Positions 13,960 to 26,000 of a stretch of 64,000 nucleotides of DNA are shown piece after piece; position 1 is the first letter of the stretch; each line of letters begins with the position of its first letter. The position numbers were made by a program, and so were the translations under genes. The stretch comes from Climacteris rufus (Eukaryota; Chordata; Aves; Passeriformes; Climacteridae), in contig VZRZ01007358.1 of NCBI GenBank assembly GCA_013398175.1, positions 273,606-337,605 of the forward strand, read 5' to 3'. The notes under the pieces were generated by a model that saw only the letters and a program-made list of their open reading frames with translations, was not told the origin of the DNA and searched no databases.

Positions 13960-15620
13960 ACAGGGGGAAAGAGACCTCTGCATGTCCAACTCTGTGCTCA
14001 AAGCAGGACTAACTCTGAAGTCAGACCATGCTGGCAAGAGCCTTGCCCAGCTGATTTTTGAGTACCTTCCAAAATGGAAGCACCACAAGATCTCTGGACT
14101 CCTGGTCAGTGCTCTTCCACTCTGAAGTTGAGCTATAGGGACTTTCCTTGTTGCACCCTGGGCACTTCTCCTCTTTTCCTTTCCCTGTTCTCCCCGTGGC
14201 AGAGCTGAACACTGCCATCAACCCACTCACCTGCCCAGGGCAGGTGACCACACTCAAATGCTCCTTCCCTCAGGCTTGGGAAGCACTGCTCCTCGAGTCC
14301 CCACTCACACATCTCCTTCTCCAGTCCCCAGCCACCCAAAGTCTTCCTCATGATTCAATCTGTCTTGGCACATTGCTTGACTTGCCTTCCCCATACTTGT
14401 GACCACCGGTGGGATTCAAGCTTTCCCAGAAGGGACTCCTGTCCATCCCCTGGCTGAGACAGCAACTGACCACTTGGTCTCCTCATCCACAGGTTGGTCA
14501 GACCCAGCTCCCACAACACTCACCTCTCATCCTAGTCCCCAGTCACATCCAGGGATGCTTTCAACCAACCCACATTCCCTGCAGCACCATCCTAGCAGCT
14601 GGACACAGTACCATGGCTGGGGCCTCAGCAGCACTGACAGCAGCACCATTACCTTTAATTACAGTCCTCTGCTCACACTCCAGATGGAGCCTGTCCTCTC
14701 TGCAAGTGTCAGCTTGTGCAGAGGTGGTGATCCAGCACCTGTCCCAAAGCACTCTTCCTGCGCTGTGCAGCCCTGCCACGTCCTCGCCACTCTGTATTTC
14801 CTCATCTCAACTCGTGAGGTTGTAAGCTGCAGATTTCCACACGCCTTTCCAATCTACCACAGCCATTTAACTCTGAACTATGCTTGAGCCCCTCTCAGTC
14901 TGGGCTTACTTGCAGATTTAGTTAGTATTCTCTTGTCCACACCAGTAAAGAGAACAGCAAATAAAGCTCAGCCCAAGACAAACATGGGTGTATTCACACA
15001 ATTCCTCGTGCCATCTCACTTCTTCCCCTGATTTTCACAGTAAATTATAGGTACCTACTCTTCAAACATGGTCCTTATACACCTATTTGTTTATCATATA
15101 ATTAAATACATATATTTCCCTATTCCACAGAAATGACACAAGAGGTTATATCAGAAATTACTCAAGTCAAGGTAACATCACAGGTACTGCTACCCCTGAG
15201 TCCTTATCATCTTCTTATCCTCCAGATTCCTAGAAACTGATTAAAAATTTTATTCCAATTCTCCAAGTACTGCAGTTGAACTAACTAGTCTGTAATTCCC
15301 TGGATCTCCCTTTTTCAAACTGAGGTAATGCCTTCAACCCTTTTCAATCCTCCAGGACCTCTTCTGCCCTTCCCAATTTCTAAAACATAATTGTAAATGG
15401 TTCAAAGGTTGCTTGGCTAGTTGCTGATGTACCCTAGGGCAAATTTCATCAGATTCTGCCTATTTGAATACACCTATCTTATCTCCTTTTTCTGATCCAT
15501 CCTTTTTCTACTCTGCACTTTACTCCTATCACCTTGTTTAAATTAATTTGAATTAATGTGAGGACATGCTCAAGCAATACAATAGCTACATGATACTAAT
15601 TTAGTATTTTATCTTTCAGC
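13960..15620 (-). mobile_element. decayed CR1-family LINE, 3' end through reverse transcriptase
   Basis: A CR1 (chicken repeat 1) non-LTR retrotransposon lies on the minus strand, with its 3' end at the left. At 13962-14080 the plus strand shows the hallmark reverse complement of the CR1 3' UTR: a GTCCAAC block, then GCTCAAAGCAGGACTAA, then a TTTTTGAGTACC block and a cACCACAA..TCTCTGGAC block. Further right, reverse-transcriptase words survive in minus-strand translation. KKGDPGNYRLVSST is at 15274-15315 (family: KKGDPGNYRPVSLTS). SDEICPRVHQQ is at 15421-15453 (family: PDGIHPRVLKE). KSASKPRLRG is at 14890-14919, where the family has the catalytic KFADDTKLGG, so the Asp pair is lost. Many stops and indels make it a dead copy. 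The 1.3 kb from 3' end to the KKGDPGNYR motif matches an intact CR1. A 162-codon plus-strand frame inside it (14399-14887) is a shadow. Confidence 0.88.
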
Positions 15621-17207
15621 TATAATGTTAGCAAAGAAACCAACTCCACACTATTCATGTACCACGACTATGGCCTTTTGGAGATACAGAAGAACACTTA
15701 TATTGGTCTGAGCTAGACTGAAGACTGTAAATGGTTTAGCCCAATCCTCAAGCTGAGGTGTCTGAAGGGAAAACACTAAGAAATGTCAATAAACACCCTG
15801 TCTGTGAAGGAAGATTTAAAGAGAAATATTAACTGCATTTTAGAAGGGACTCTTATTGACTAAATCAGCCTGTTTTGGTTTTATAAATTAAAAAAAAAAA
15901 TCCAACACTTCCCCAGCAGATAAAACATTTGCTAACCAAATGCACAATTTCCTGTTGATTGCCTAAGTGATCCAGCACTGATCATTGCCAGGGGTTGGGT
16001 AATGAATTAGACTGACCACTGGTCCAAACCAGCACGCAAGTCCCACTCCTCCAGGAACACTGACAGGTATCACGAAGCATACCACAATTTTAATGTATCC
16101 ATCTGTTCTAGCCATAATTTACCTTTCATCAGCTGGAAATCACCATCCTCATAGCTGAGACATGGCAAGACACTACAGGATCATTGCTAATCTGCTTGTA
16201 TGCAAAGCAAAACAGACAGCCTTAGATCATTCTCTGTGATTTCTATTCTGTTTTTCAGCAAAATGAACTAGACAGGGTTGTGTGCTGTTACATTTCAGCT
16301 GAAGCACAGTAACTTTTTAAACTGCTTCATTTCCATCCTCAAAGACACATCAAGTCTCTGTTCGGTGATCCCCTAGGCAGAAGATGCAATGTTAATGGAG
16401 ATTACAGCTGTCATTCTTAAAAGCAGTTAGTGATTTGAATGCCTCCATTTCTAGTGTATCCAACCTGAAGTATGTTAAAAGGTCCAATTTCCAGGAAGTG
16501 ATGAACACTCAAAAACTGCTGGGTGGTGGTTCCTACCCCACTTGGTGTTTAAATCCAGAATCCATTTTACCTGATCTTTCTAGCTAGAAAATCCTTTTGC
16601 AAGACTAAAACCCTAGTACTAGTCAAAAGAAGGGGGAAAATAGTTTTCCTTTGCTAGCTGTGATGAAAATGCAACAAATCCATGTATTCTTCCAGTTACA
16701 TAAAATACAGCAGCCTACCCTTGAATATGGATCTGTGAGTATTTTCTTCCAGAGTCACACACTGAAAACCTTCTCTCACAAAACACTATAATCAGCTTTT
16801 GGTGAAACCTTCTTTACTGGACATAATATACAGCTTGATTTCCAACACTGTCAGGCCAGAAAACCTACCCAATATTTCCAATCCATATATTTCTGGTACT
16901 TGTCGCTACTACAAATGCCACTATCAGTAATCCCTTGTCTTGCTGCCTGCCTCCCCTGAAAAACAGATCATAATTAGCAGAATCCTTGGATCTCATCCTT
17001 GAGTTAATGATGAATGAAAACAAGGTATGAATAGAGAGAACAGTCAGAACAGTGAAATATTGGTAATCTCTGCTGCTGTTCCTTATTCCACTAGTGGAAA
17101 AATTCAGACTCTATTTTAGTCCGAGGAGTTTGGTGCCATGCAATTGTTCAGTCACAGCTCAGCAAACCTCATTATTCCAGGCCTCTTTAGGAAGCCAGAG
17201 TTTGGCC
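15621..17207. other. non-coding stretch, no gene recognised
   Basis: Non-coding AT-rich DNA continues past the 5'-truncated end of the CR1 copy. There is an A11 run at 15890-15900. No exon-like frame or repeat family was recognised. Confidence 0.6.
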
Positions 17208-17361
17208 CGAGAGTACGACGGGCTGCGCACGCGCTCGGTGCGGCGCGGTGCCCCAGGAACGGCACAGCTGCTGCTGGTGCCCGGCACAGCCCCGGGAGCT
17301 GGCACAGGCACCGGGAGCCCCGGCACAGCCACAGCTCCCTGCTTTTTCATCCGCCACCCCG
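17208..17361. other. CpG micro-island with imperfect ~20-bp repeat
   Basis: Seventeen CpG dinucleotides occur in 154 bases, while CpG is rare in the kilobases on both sides. The left half is a dense CpG run with words such as GCGCACGCGCTCGG. The right half contains GGCACAG four times at 17261, 17283, 17301 and 17322, separated by GC-rich filler with GGGAGC and CCCCGG, so it is a short imperfect tandem array of about 18-22 bp. Several frames stay open on both strands (for example 17094-17390 plus), which GC-rich repeats allow by chance. It could be a small promoter or enhancer core, a minisatellite seed or an unrecognised exon. Confidence 0.75.
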
Positions 17362-18960
17362 CTGGGCTCTACTTCAAACCCCAAGTTTAACCAATACTGG
17401 CTGGTTTCAGCCAAGCCTATGCTGATAGTAGACGGAACGAAACCAAGTTAATTAGAGTTAAATGTAGCCTCAAAGGAGATCTCAGCACCAAAACTCCTTA
17501 TGCACATTAACTTATACAGCATGTATTTTTAATGAGTTCAGCACTTGTCTTGAGTTTAGGAAACACACACATGGGGTGGCAGCTATTCAAAGCCGTTGCG
17601 CCAGAGCATGAGCAAGTGCTGACTCTGCGAGATGACAAGGTTATGTTGCCAGTTATGGAGATTCTACCTTTATTGCACAACCCCCAGATACCTAAATTTA
17701 AATTAAACAGGTGAAGTGACAACACAAAAGCCACCTACCAATATAGTCATCATAAAATAGAAAAGGAAACGAAAAAGACCAGAGGGCTAAAGCTCATGTT
17801 CAATATTACAAATATGCTTAAATCTTGTAACATCTCCAGCATCTCCTGAGCCTCTTTTTCATAAATAAACTTCTGAAAATATATATCCCTGTAGACAGCT
17901 AAAGCAAACACCTTCAAAGCAGAAGGGAATTTTATGAGTGCAAATTTAGAGCTTTAAACCCCACCCTTCCCTCTCCACATGCATTCTCCAACACTGCTCA
18001 TGTGAAGCCAGGTAAATGGCGAGTAGTCGTGCCCTTTGGGTTCCAATATATTAAAGCAATCCACTTATTTGTGAGATAAAAGGACCTGAAAAGACCCTTA
18101 AGTCCAAAATATATATATAGTCATATATAAATAAGGCTGAGCTACACCAACAAATTCTGCCAATGCCGTTTTGAGCCTGTCATTTAAGTACAGCCAGAAA
18201 ATACTGTTCACTGGATTATAGAGAAAAGTAAGGGGTAACTCGCTGTGTTGCATTAATTACTGGTAAGTTCCAGCCAATGTGGTACTAACACACAATCAAA
18301 TCACTTCGAATCACATAAGTTTTGTGCCAACATTCTGTAGAAATACATGACCTCTAGTACAGAAAACAACCCTTTGATTAGAACATGGTATCGCAACACA
18401 TTTTCCAAAATGTAAATAAAGAATAAAAATGTTCAAAGTATTATAAGAGAACAGTATGACCCAATGACAACTGTTTTACACTTTAAAGTGAAAATGAAAA
18501 AATCTAGAAGTCTCAGTTTTAACCACAATTCCAGTGGTAACGCTGCTTGTATAAAAATCCCCTAAACCATGATCACATAGCTATACAGTACTTCCCTAGC
18601 AATACCCAGTTCAAATGAAAAATCCTAACTGTTTTAATCTTTTCAAGCAGTATCCACTTTTATAAATTTCTTAACTTCATGATTGTAACATTCAAATGGG
18701 TAGGTGTTTTTGTATATCCCTGAAAATGCAACCATACAACAATTTCAGTTTAAATGAATGACAAAAGACTGCTTCAGGATACAGTGCTGTCTCAAAACTC
18801 CTGAAAACAATCTGTATTCTGCTAATCTAGGTTACAGTTTATCTTCAGGGGTTCTCCTGTAACATCATTCCTTGACGCTTTAGATTCAGCCCGATGTGAT
18901 TGAAAAGGCTTCCTTTTCTTTCTTCTCCCATTCATCCAAAATACACTTGGTTTCCATGCT

Positions 18961-18980
18961 CCCCTGTCCCCTCCCCCCCC
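18961..18980 (-). other. C-run block, minus-strand G-quadruplex candidate
   Basis: The plus strand reads C4, TGT, C4, T, C8. On the minus strand this is G8-A-G4-ACA-G4, which can supply four G runs of three or more if the G8 is split. It is a short secondary-structure candidate with no visible gene to regulate, and such homopolymer blocks are also prone to sequencing length errors. Confidence 0.5.
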
Positions 18981-21248
18981 ATATTTTTATTAAGGAAATT
19001 ATTTTAAAAGAAAACCCTCCAGATAAACTACCACCTAGAAGAGGGAGATTCTGCCCAATTAATCTTCAAAAAGTTGATTTACTTTAAAAGATATTATTGC
19101 ATGCCACTCAAACCATACTTTCAGCCATATTTTTTTATTGACTGAGTCTGTCTTCTTCCCTAAAACCTGAGTTTACTTTAAGAATGACAGAAGGCTTTCT
19201 CAGGGTCAGCTGAAAGCATTCATAACTGCACATACTAGAAAGGAAGTGCTATAAAACTTGAGAAGCCCTCAAGGACAGCTGTTTTGCTAAGGAGCAGCAT
19301 GACCAAGCTGCCACCTCAGCTCCTGTGTAAAGTCACTGTTCCTGGTTCAGTTCTGTCACCACATAGTGGCCTCCCAGGGGGCAGCCATCTCCAAACTAAG
19401 ACTGCTCCAAGATGCTTCCAAACATAATATAAGACCAGATGCAGATGATTAGTTAAGCAATGTCAACCTAAAGGTGACAGAGATGCTACCTTAATTCAGA
19501 TACTGTCCAGGTTTGCAGCTCGGCAAGTCAGCCTGTCACTGGGATGTACTCAGCCCTGCTGCCCACTGCCAGCTTGGTTTCATGCTGACATCTCCATGGA
19601 ACAGATGAGCCTGCAAGGAAGCTGGTGGGGAACAGGGAATTTGACCTGTCTGCACCTCTGCACATTCAGCACCCGTTCATGTCCCATCTCCTGAACTGCG
19701 GGAGAAGGGGATGCAATATTCAATCTCCATTCTTCAGTGGGCACAGCAGCCCAGAGCCTTCCTGCTCACACTCCTGCCTGCACCCAAACGCAATCTTGCC
19801 AATGTGGGCTCACCTCTGAGGAAAAGTCAGCATGCCACACACCATGCCAATACCTCCTTCCCTGCCCTGCTGCCTCTGTGAAACAGGAGCTTTCTGAAAG
19901 CAGCCCTCCCATGGCGCTGTCTCTGCATCATCTCTCAGGTGGCACATCCCAAACCCTGAGCACCACCTCCTACTGCACCTGCCACTGCCCAACCCAGCAC
20001 CAGGTGCTGGCAGCATCTATTCCACAAGGCTTTGAGCCCAAAGGCCCAGGAGCAGCTTTCTTCACGCCCCAGGACCGCATCAGCAGTACTTTCAAACATG
20101 TACACAAAGCCATACATACTGTACATGCTTCTATCTCCACTCAAAGAACGCCATCAGTTCCTGGTTTTAGAGAAATCTTGCTTGTTTCAAGCATCAGCAT
20201 CTTAGCTAATGAATTTTTGCTACTCTTCTACACTCCACAAATACTGGGCTGAGTAACACATAGCCTAATTGACTGTTAAGGTCACTGGCCAGCTCCTTAA
20301 TCTTATTTAGTACACTTTGAGACAGATCATGAGTCATTAGGACCTCATTCTTAGGGACACAAGGACAAGTAATATACATTAATAAAGAGCATAAATGTGG
20401 TCTAATGCATGTATTTTACAGATTGCAAAATTAGAAAGATAGCATTGAATATTTCTTTGCAATGCTATAATTTTAATAATGTTGATAATTTTAATATACA
20501 ATAAAAATACTTGTCAGAGCCTGCTGGTGTATTCCTAACTTGTAACACTGCTGCAGCTCTAAGAAAATTTTTTAAGTAGTACAAGTCACGCTTTAAATAC
20601 CACCTTGAAGGGAGAAAAGGGCTCAAGGGAGACCGAACTTAAAAATTTCTTATTTGAAGGAGAAAAAGAAAGAGACACATTTCAAGCTGTTATTCCTGAT
20701 ATTTGATTTTGTAATGGAAATTGTAATTCAGTGCATGCACGTGTCAAGAACTTTGCAATACTTTTGAAAGGGATCAGCATCACTAATCAGGCACTGAAAT
20801 CCAATTTCTGGGAGAATCTGGAAGCTCAAAGCTGCACATTTTAGCTGGCTTGGAAAGATCTTTGAAAAATAAAGTTAAACAGTAATTATACATAAGTGTG
20901 CTTGAGAAACTTTACACCTGTCTTGACATGAATCAGATCTTTGCATGGATGATGAAATTCTTGGCATTGCTTTAGGTGATTGGGATGGCATTAGCTTAGG
21001 CAGGGTAAGAATTCAACAGCCACAAGCCTAGACAGGTAGGATAAAGGAGTTACTGACTCAAAAAGGAATGGCAGCTTATCTGTGGAAGTCTAAACATGTT
21101 AATCATTTAACATAAACAGATCTGCCGATATTTTTAGAAAGGAATTTCAACTCGTAAGTAACAATGTTAAAAAAAGGACACCAGTATCCCTAATCATATT
21201 TTCACCAGTCCTCCCAGCTCCTTGCAGATGGTTGCTACCAAAACTCAG

Positions 21249-21303
21249 ACAGGAGAGGAAAAAAAGAACCAAGGAAATAAAAAAGGGGAAGAAAGAAAAA
21301 AGC
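21249..21303. repeat. polypurine tract
   Basis: The plus strand is almost all A and G for about 55 bases, with GGAGAGG, GGGGAAG and AAAGAAAAAA words and a few C/T interruptions. It is simple low-complexity sequence that could form triplex or A-tract structure. No function is implied. Confidence 0.6.
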
Positions 21304-21359
21304 CAAAGACAGGTAGCTGAGTTTGGGATTAGGACAATAATGAACTTGTTGGCAATCAG

Positions 21360-21545
21360 CGTTTGACTGCTGGCTATGCTACAAGACTCCTGCAACCTTT
21401 GTCTCCCTCTGCCTCAGTTCCCAGTCTGTAAAACCAAGTGATAATGTTTCCTTACCTCACAGGAACGTTCTCAGAATAAATCCATAAATGCCTGGAAGAC
21501 ACTGAGACACCACTGTGACAGAGGCCATAAAAATACCTAGGGAAA
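21360..21545 (+). repeat. MIR/CORE-type SINE (decayed)
   Basis: The plus strand follows the order of an amniote MIR-type SINE. It has a CTCCCTCTGCCTCAGTTCCC phrase (family: CTCTCTGTGCCTCAGTTTCC), then a CTGTAAAAC block (ctgtaaaatggg), a GATAATG block, CTTACCTCACAGGAACGTTC (cttacctcacaggggtgttg), AGAATAAATCC (aggataaat), and the end phrase GAGGCCATAAAAATACCTAG (gggggccatataagtaccta). The head near 21360-21385 is poorly preserved. The match covers the core and tail over more than 130 bases and is the clearest SINE in the window. No search was run. Confidence 0.7.
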
Positions 21546-21869
21546 AAATAAACAACATAAGAATAAGTGTCATATGTGACCATAACAGCAGAGATATTCA
21601 TAGATTAAATGTAAAGCAAAGATTAAAACTTTGCTTTATGACACAAATTCTCCATCCTGGAGAAGAAGCAGTTCAGTTCAGCATGTATTTCCATACACTT
21701 CTGAAACCATGACAGCAAGGGACAATCTCCACCTTCCTCCCTGTGCCTGACACAATCATGATAATCCACCACCAGATGCAAGCAGGAAAGGTGTTTGTTT
21801 TACAGATCATTAGCTCAGGACTTCCATGACAAGTGTCACATCTAAGAACCACCATCACAGCAACAGAGC
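21546..21869. other. non-coding spacer between two old retroelements
   Basis: These are about 320 bases between the MIR-like SINE and the CR1 3' fragment. No gene or further repeat was recognised. Confidence 0.5.
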
Positions 21870-22250
21870 CTCACATACTGACGGTGCTCTTCCTCAACCT
21901 CCAAATCCAATTCTTACTGTGGAGCTGAGCTCTTCCAATAGTTAAAAAACTTCTTTCAGCCTAACATGTATTCCTGAACAGCTTTTATCCATTTGTTTTC
22001 ATGCCAACATTGATCCAGCAGCTTAAACAGATTTTCCCTATCCCTGAAGTTTATTTCCCTGACAATAAAAAATGAATTACACCACCTCCCTGTCGGAGCT
22101 TATTTGCCCACCCAAATCAAGCAAGTTCTTGGAGTTTGCTCCAGGTGACTCCCCATCTTTAATAGTATCTGCCTCCTGTATCACCCTACATCAGCATCTT
22201 CTGGCCAGACCCATCCTTGTGGCCCACTGACACCTTGTGACCACACAAAG
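21870..22250 (-). mobile_element. CR1-type LINE 3' UTR fragment (decayed)
   Basis: The plus strand resembles the reverse complement of an old CR1 3' region known from reptiles and birds. It has CCAAATCCAATTCTTACTG, GAGCTCTTCCAATAGTTAAA (family: gagctcttctaacagctgaa), TTCTTTCAGCCTAACATGTA, TTTATCCATTTGTTTTCATG (tttacccatttgttctcatg), a CCAACATTGATCCAGCAGCTTAAA block (gtcagcattgtcctttagcttgaa) and CCCTGAAGTTTATTTCCCTG. Weaker agreement continues to a CATCCTTGTGGCCC phrase near 22211-22224. There is no coding potential. The right limit is uncertain. Confidence 0.65.
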
Positions 22251-25200
22251 ATGTGTTTCTCTAGCATTTCCAGCTGGTAACCCACTCCATCCCACCCATC
22301 TCAGAACAGTTTCTCTCCTAATGCCTTCTAAAGTTACGACCTTGCATGACATCACCACGGAGATATGCCCCACTTAGAGCTTGAGACCCAGAGCAATCAA
22401 TCTGAAAGATATCCTGACCCTTTCACAGCCCTGACCGTGCCTCTTACCTTCCTCACCCACAGCGCTCTGAACCCCTAGGGCACCACTCTGTGGTGCCAGG
22501 GACATCATAGGGAACATGAATGGTTTCCCCAAAAACACAGCTCCTGCCTTCAGTGTCAACTCAGCAACCGATGTCTTGAGCTCAATTACACCACTAAGCA
22601 TTCTTTAACATTAGCCAAATAACTACAGCCCTCAGAAAGATAAGTGATTCAAAATTATGCAAATGCACAGAATATATTATTTCATTTTTATCACTTACAA
22701 AGTACTCTTTTTGTAAACAGTCTCAGCCCTCTTACAGAGACTGTGACAGTGCCCTGAAATTCAGGTATCTGACAGTTGCCGTGTCAATGCACTGACCATT
22801 GTACCCCTGATGAGAGACGGTGAGGTTTGCTCCAGCTCTCAGGTGGGACACAAGGCTGGGACAGCCCACTGCCCACTGCCACTTTTGCTCAGAGATACCT
22901 CCACCTACCCCTTCATACACACCCCCCTTGGAGACCCTCTCTCATCCCCTCACCAACTCAGCTGACCAGGACAACAAAAATCTCCCCACTTTTTTCCATT
23001 TCTGAGGGGAGAGGGCAGTTCCTCTCCTCCTGGCACAGTGTGTGGAACCAGCTCAGGAGCCTCTGTGACAAACACCAGAGCTGGTAGGAGGGGAACAGCA
23101 ACCTCCCCCTCCTGCTGGCAGTCTGCCCCCAGATCAAATTGGGATGTATTGGAAACCTCAGCCCAGGGAACCAGAATACACTCACCTTTCCAAGGACTCA
23201 GATCCATTTAAAACTGTGCTCTAATAACCTTCACAAACAAATATATTATGCAATTTATGTTATGCAGCATTGACTTCAATGACTCTGTAGCAGTGCTTAC
23301 TCTACTATATTTACTTCTGGCACACACTGGCAGCCTTTGCTGCAATTATTCTGAGCGTGTTCCTGTTCTAAACCCGGAGGTCTTACCCTGCCAATATCTA
23401 TGCACAATGCTCCTCGGAATGTTTTCCATAACTTTGACCACGTTGTCCCTCTTTCTTCTATCCCTGCAAACTCCTTTGTCTAGAACATGTCATAAGTTTT
23501 TCCTCCTTTCACACAGGGTCACAATTTTATAACCCAGCACCTCTCCCTCAGTATCATATCACCAACTTCCACCTTCAGCTGTCCCACACGGTTGGTCTCC
23601 ATACCTCAGGTGAGAATTTTAGACAAACTCCCTGGCACCTCCTGCCAGGCTCCCTGAAATTTGAGGAAAGCCCTCTTTCAGGCATGCACACATCCACCTT
23701 GATGGCCATGACACAGATCAGCATACTAAATAAACAGAAGAGAGATTATACAAATTTGTTTTCTCCCTTCCTTCATGACTAACAGGATGACCATTTCAGT
23801 ACTGGCTCTTTCCACTCTCTTCATCAGTCTTTGCTGCAGAAATGACAGTCACATCTCAGTGGAATCCATCTAGCAGTAAGTGGTTTGTTAATTCCCAGGA
23901 CATGTTGCATAGAGAGAAGGATACTTAAATTACTTAAAAGGCAACCCTGTATTAAACACATTAAAATGCTTGAAATTTCCCTAAGCCAACACTTTAAATT
24001 AATGACTTCCTTTAAACCTATCAGTCTCTGCTGCTAATTGCTATATTGCTTTTTATGTATTCTTTTTAATGTATCCTTTGGAAACCCTATAGAATTTGCT
24101 ATAGTTCTAACACACAGTTGTAGTCATTCATGGTACGCACACATGTATTTCACTAGAAACTTCTTTCTCCCAAAAGTGAGAGTAGATTTTTGCATTTGTA
24201 TAACAGGGGCACTTCAAGTCAACTATTCTCAGCTACACCACAGTGACACTACTGCTAGAAAAGGAAATGGAAACATGTCACTTAACAAAACAAAAAACAA
24301 ACCACCTCTTCTGCATTGAAAATATTAAGATGGAGCAAAGAATTTTAAGATGAGGTTAGAAAATATTCTCAAGTCATATCAAGCACCATTTAATAAGCAA
24401 TTTAAGATTCCTGGAAATCCAAGCCACTAGAGGATATGTGCATGCTGAAGTGATCACTTCTGCTCTGAATTTCCTTGCATGTTTGTCTGACATATTTAAA
24501 ATTTTACATGATTCAGTTTTGGATGTCTTAGCCAACTTTACAACGCAGATGTTCTGCTTACACAGGGAAAGGGCATATAAACATTAAGTATTTGCTGTTG
24601 AGGATTAAACAGTAACAAAAAAAATTAATCAGCAGTGACGAAAGTGGTGAGGGCAGTTCACTGGAGATAACCTCCTCTGTGCAGCACACTGCAGTCTCCA
24701 TCTGCTAATCCAGGCTGCTGGAGGCCTCGAGTGACGAAAGAGAGACCAACAGGATTTCAGCACACTGAAGTACACGTGGCTTCCCCCCTCCCAAAAGTTA
24801 AACTCAAGGCCAGCCGGAGCAGTGGGGAGGCTGCCAAGAGTAAGTGCCATGCTGCACGTCCCCTGCAGCACCCTGAACAAGAGCCCAGCACCTCCAGCTG
24901 CACCTGGACACCGCTGCTGCGGGAAACATGAGTGCTCCCTCCATGGGTTTTACCAGTTTCCATGTGCCAAGCCCAGAATATTTTCTGGAACTCTTCAAGG
25001 CCGCTTTTTCAATCTACGAGGCAGTATTTACTTATCAGACTACACTAGCAGCCATGAGCATTTTATGCAGCATTGACAACAGCAAGGAATTCCTCATGTC
25101 TTGGGGAGCTCCCATGCTGGCTGACGCTGCAAGAGGCACTGCAAGGGGCCAAGAAAAGCCACCATTTATCACAAGAAAATGGCAAATTGCGAAAAACTTG

Positions 25201-26000
25201 CATCGCAAGGTTACCTGCCTAGGCATGGCTTTAATAAAGCTCCATAAATACCTCAGTCTAACACTGACAGAGGTTAAAAACCTATTATCTTTCCCAAATG
25301 ACAGTGTGAACACATGTTCAATGGAACACCCCGCCTCACCAAGCTACAAAGTAGATTCTGCTCTTTCAGTTCAACAAATACAAACCACAGGGAGCTTTTT
25401 AAATGAAAGCATTACGAAGATTACATTAGGCAAGTTTGATCTACTGTAAAACACTCGCACACAACATTAAGAGGCAGCACAACCTTTAACACCTGCTTTC
25501 TCTTCAAACATAGCACTACCTCTGTGCATGGTTTGGCTCCTAATGGGATGAAATCTTAAGCTAATTTGTATGGCTTACTCCACCAGCAAAGAATACTTCA
25601 AATGTCTGGCACCTAGTGTTGCACTAACACCGAACTGGTGAGAATATTCCAAAAGCGTGTGCTCAGCTGGCTGCCGTCCCACGGGATGGATCCACATGGC
25701 AGAGAACGTTTGCACCCCGGTGTGAAATGTTGTGACACAAAAGGAGGTGCAGCAGCTGGAAAAGGAGTGCGCGATCCAAGCAGTGTTGAAAGTCATCATC
25801 ATAAATATTCACAAGCAGACTGATTTGTTTTCTTACTAATAGCACATTGTTATTCACAAATATTAATTAGTTTCTAAATACCACCTGTTACTCGGCCCTC
25901 CCTCCACCATGTGCCATGGGCTCCCTGGCTGGCTTGCAGACCCTCTGCATTGCTCAAAAATTTAATGATGTTTCAACTTCCAGAGCTCACTCAGCTACTG
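22251..26000. other. non-coding stretch, no gene recognised
   Basis: No exon or repeat family was recognised. The plus-strand frame 24928-25449 (173 codons) is one of the longest in the window. Its predicted product has no signal peptide, repeat or domain I recognise, and a 92-codon frame overlaps it on the other strand. A small inverted repeat, CATTGA-CT-TCAATG, lies at 23268-23281. Confidence 0.55.

Larger units (their letters stand above)
17362..21359. other. non-coding stretch with minor simple sequence
   Basis: No gene was recognised. A TA-rich dinucleotide stretch lies at about 18107-18132, just after a short phrase (AAAAGACCCTTAAGTCCAA, 18090-18108) faintly like a CR1 3' end. The plus-strand frame at 19737-20252 (171 codons) is Ser/His/Pro-rich, matches no family I know and overlaps minus-strand frames of similar quality. 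Confidence 0.55.

Noticed and set aside
14399..14887. Open frame of 162 codons, plus strand
   Set aside because: It lies inside, and antisense to, the decayed CR1 LINE, so it is a shadow of repeat sequence.
18090..18108. Short phrase resembling a CR1 3' end (AAAAGACCCTTAAGTCCAA)
   Set aside because: It is too short, with no supporting neighbouring CR1 sequence, and it runs straight into a TA-rich simple repeat.
19737..20252. Open frame of 171 codons, plus strand
   Set aside because: The composition is driven by a moderately GC-rich patch with few stops. Antisense frames of similar quality overlap it and the product is unrecognised.
23268..23281. CATTGA-CT-TCAATG, reminiscent of a common amniote repeat phrase
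   Set aside because: Fourteen bases without flanking agreement are not enough to call a repeat.
24928..25449. Open frame of 173 codons, plus strand
   Set aside because: No family resemblance and no upstream promoter or splice features. An antisense frame overlaps it (25035-25313).
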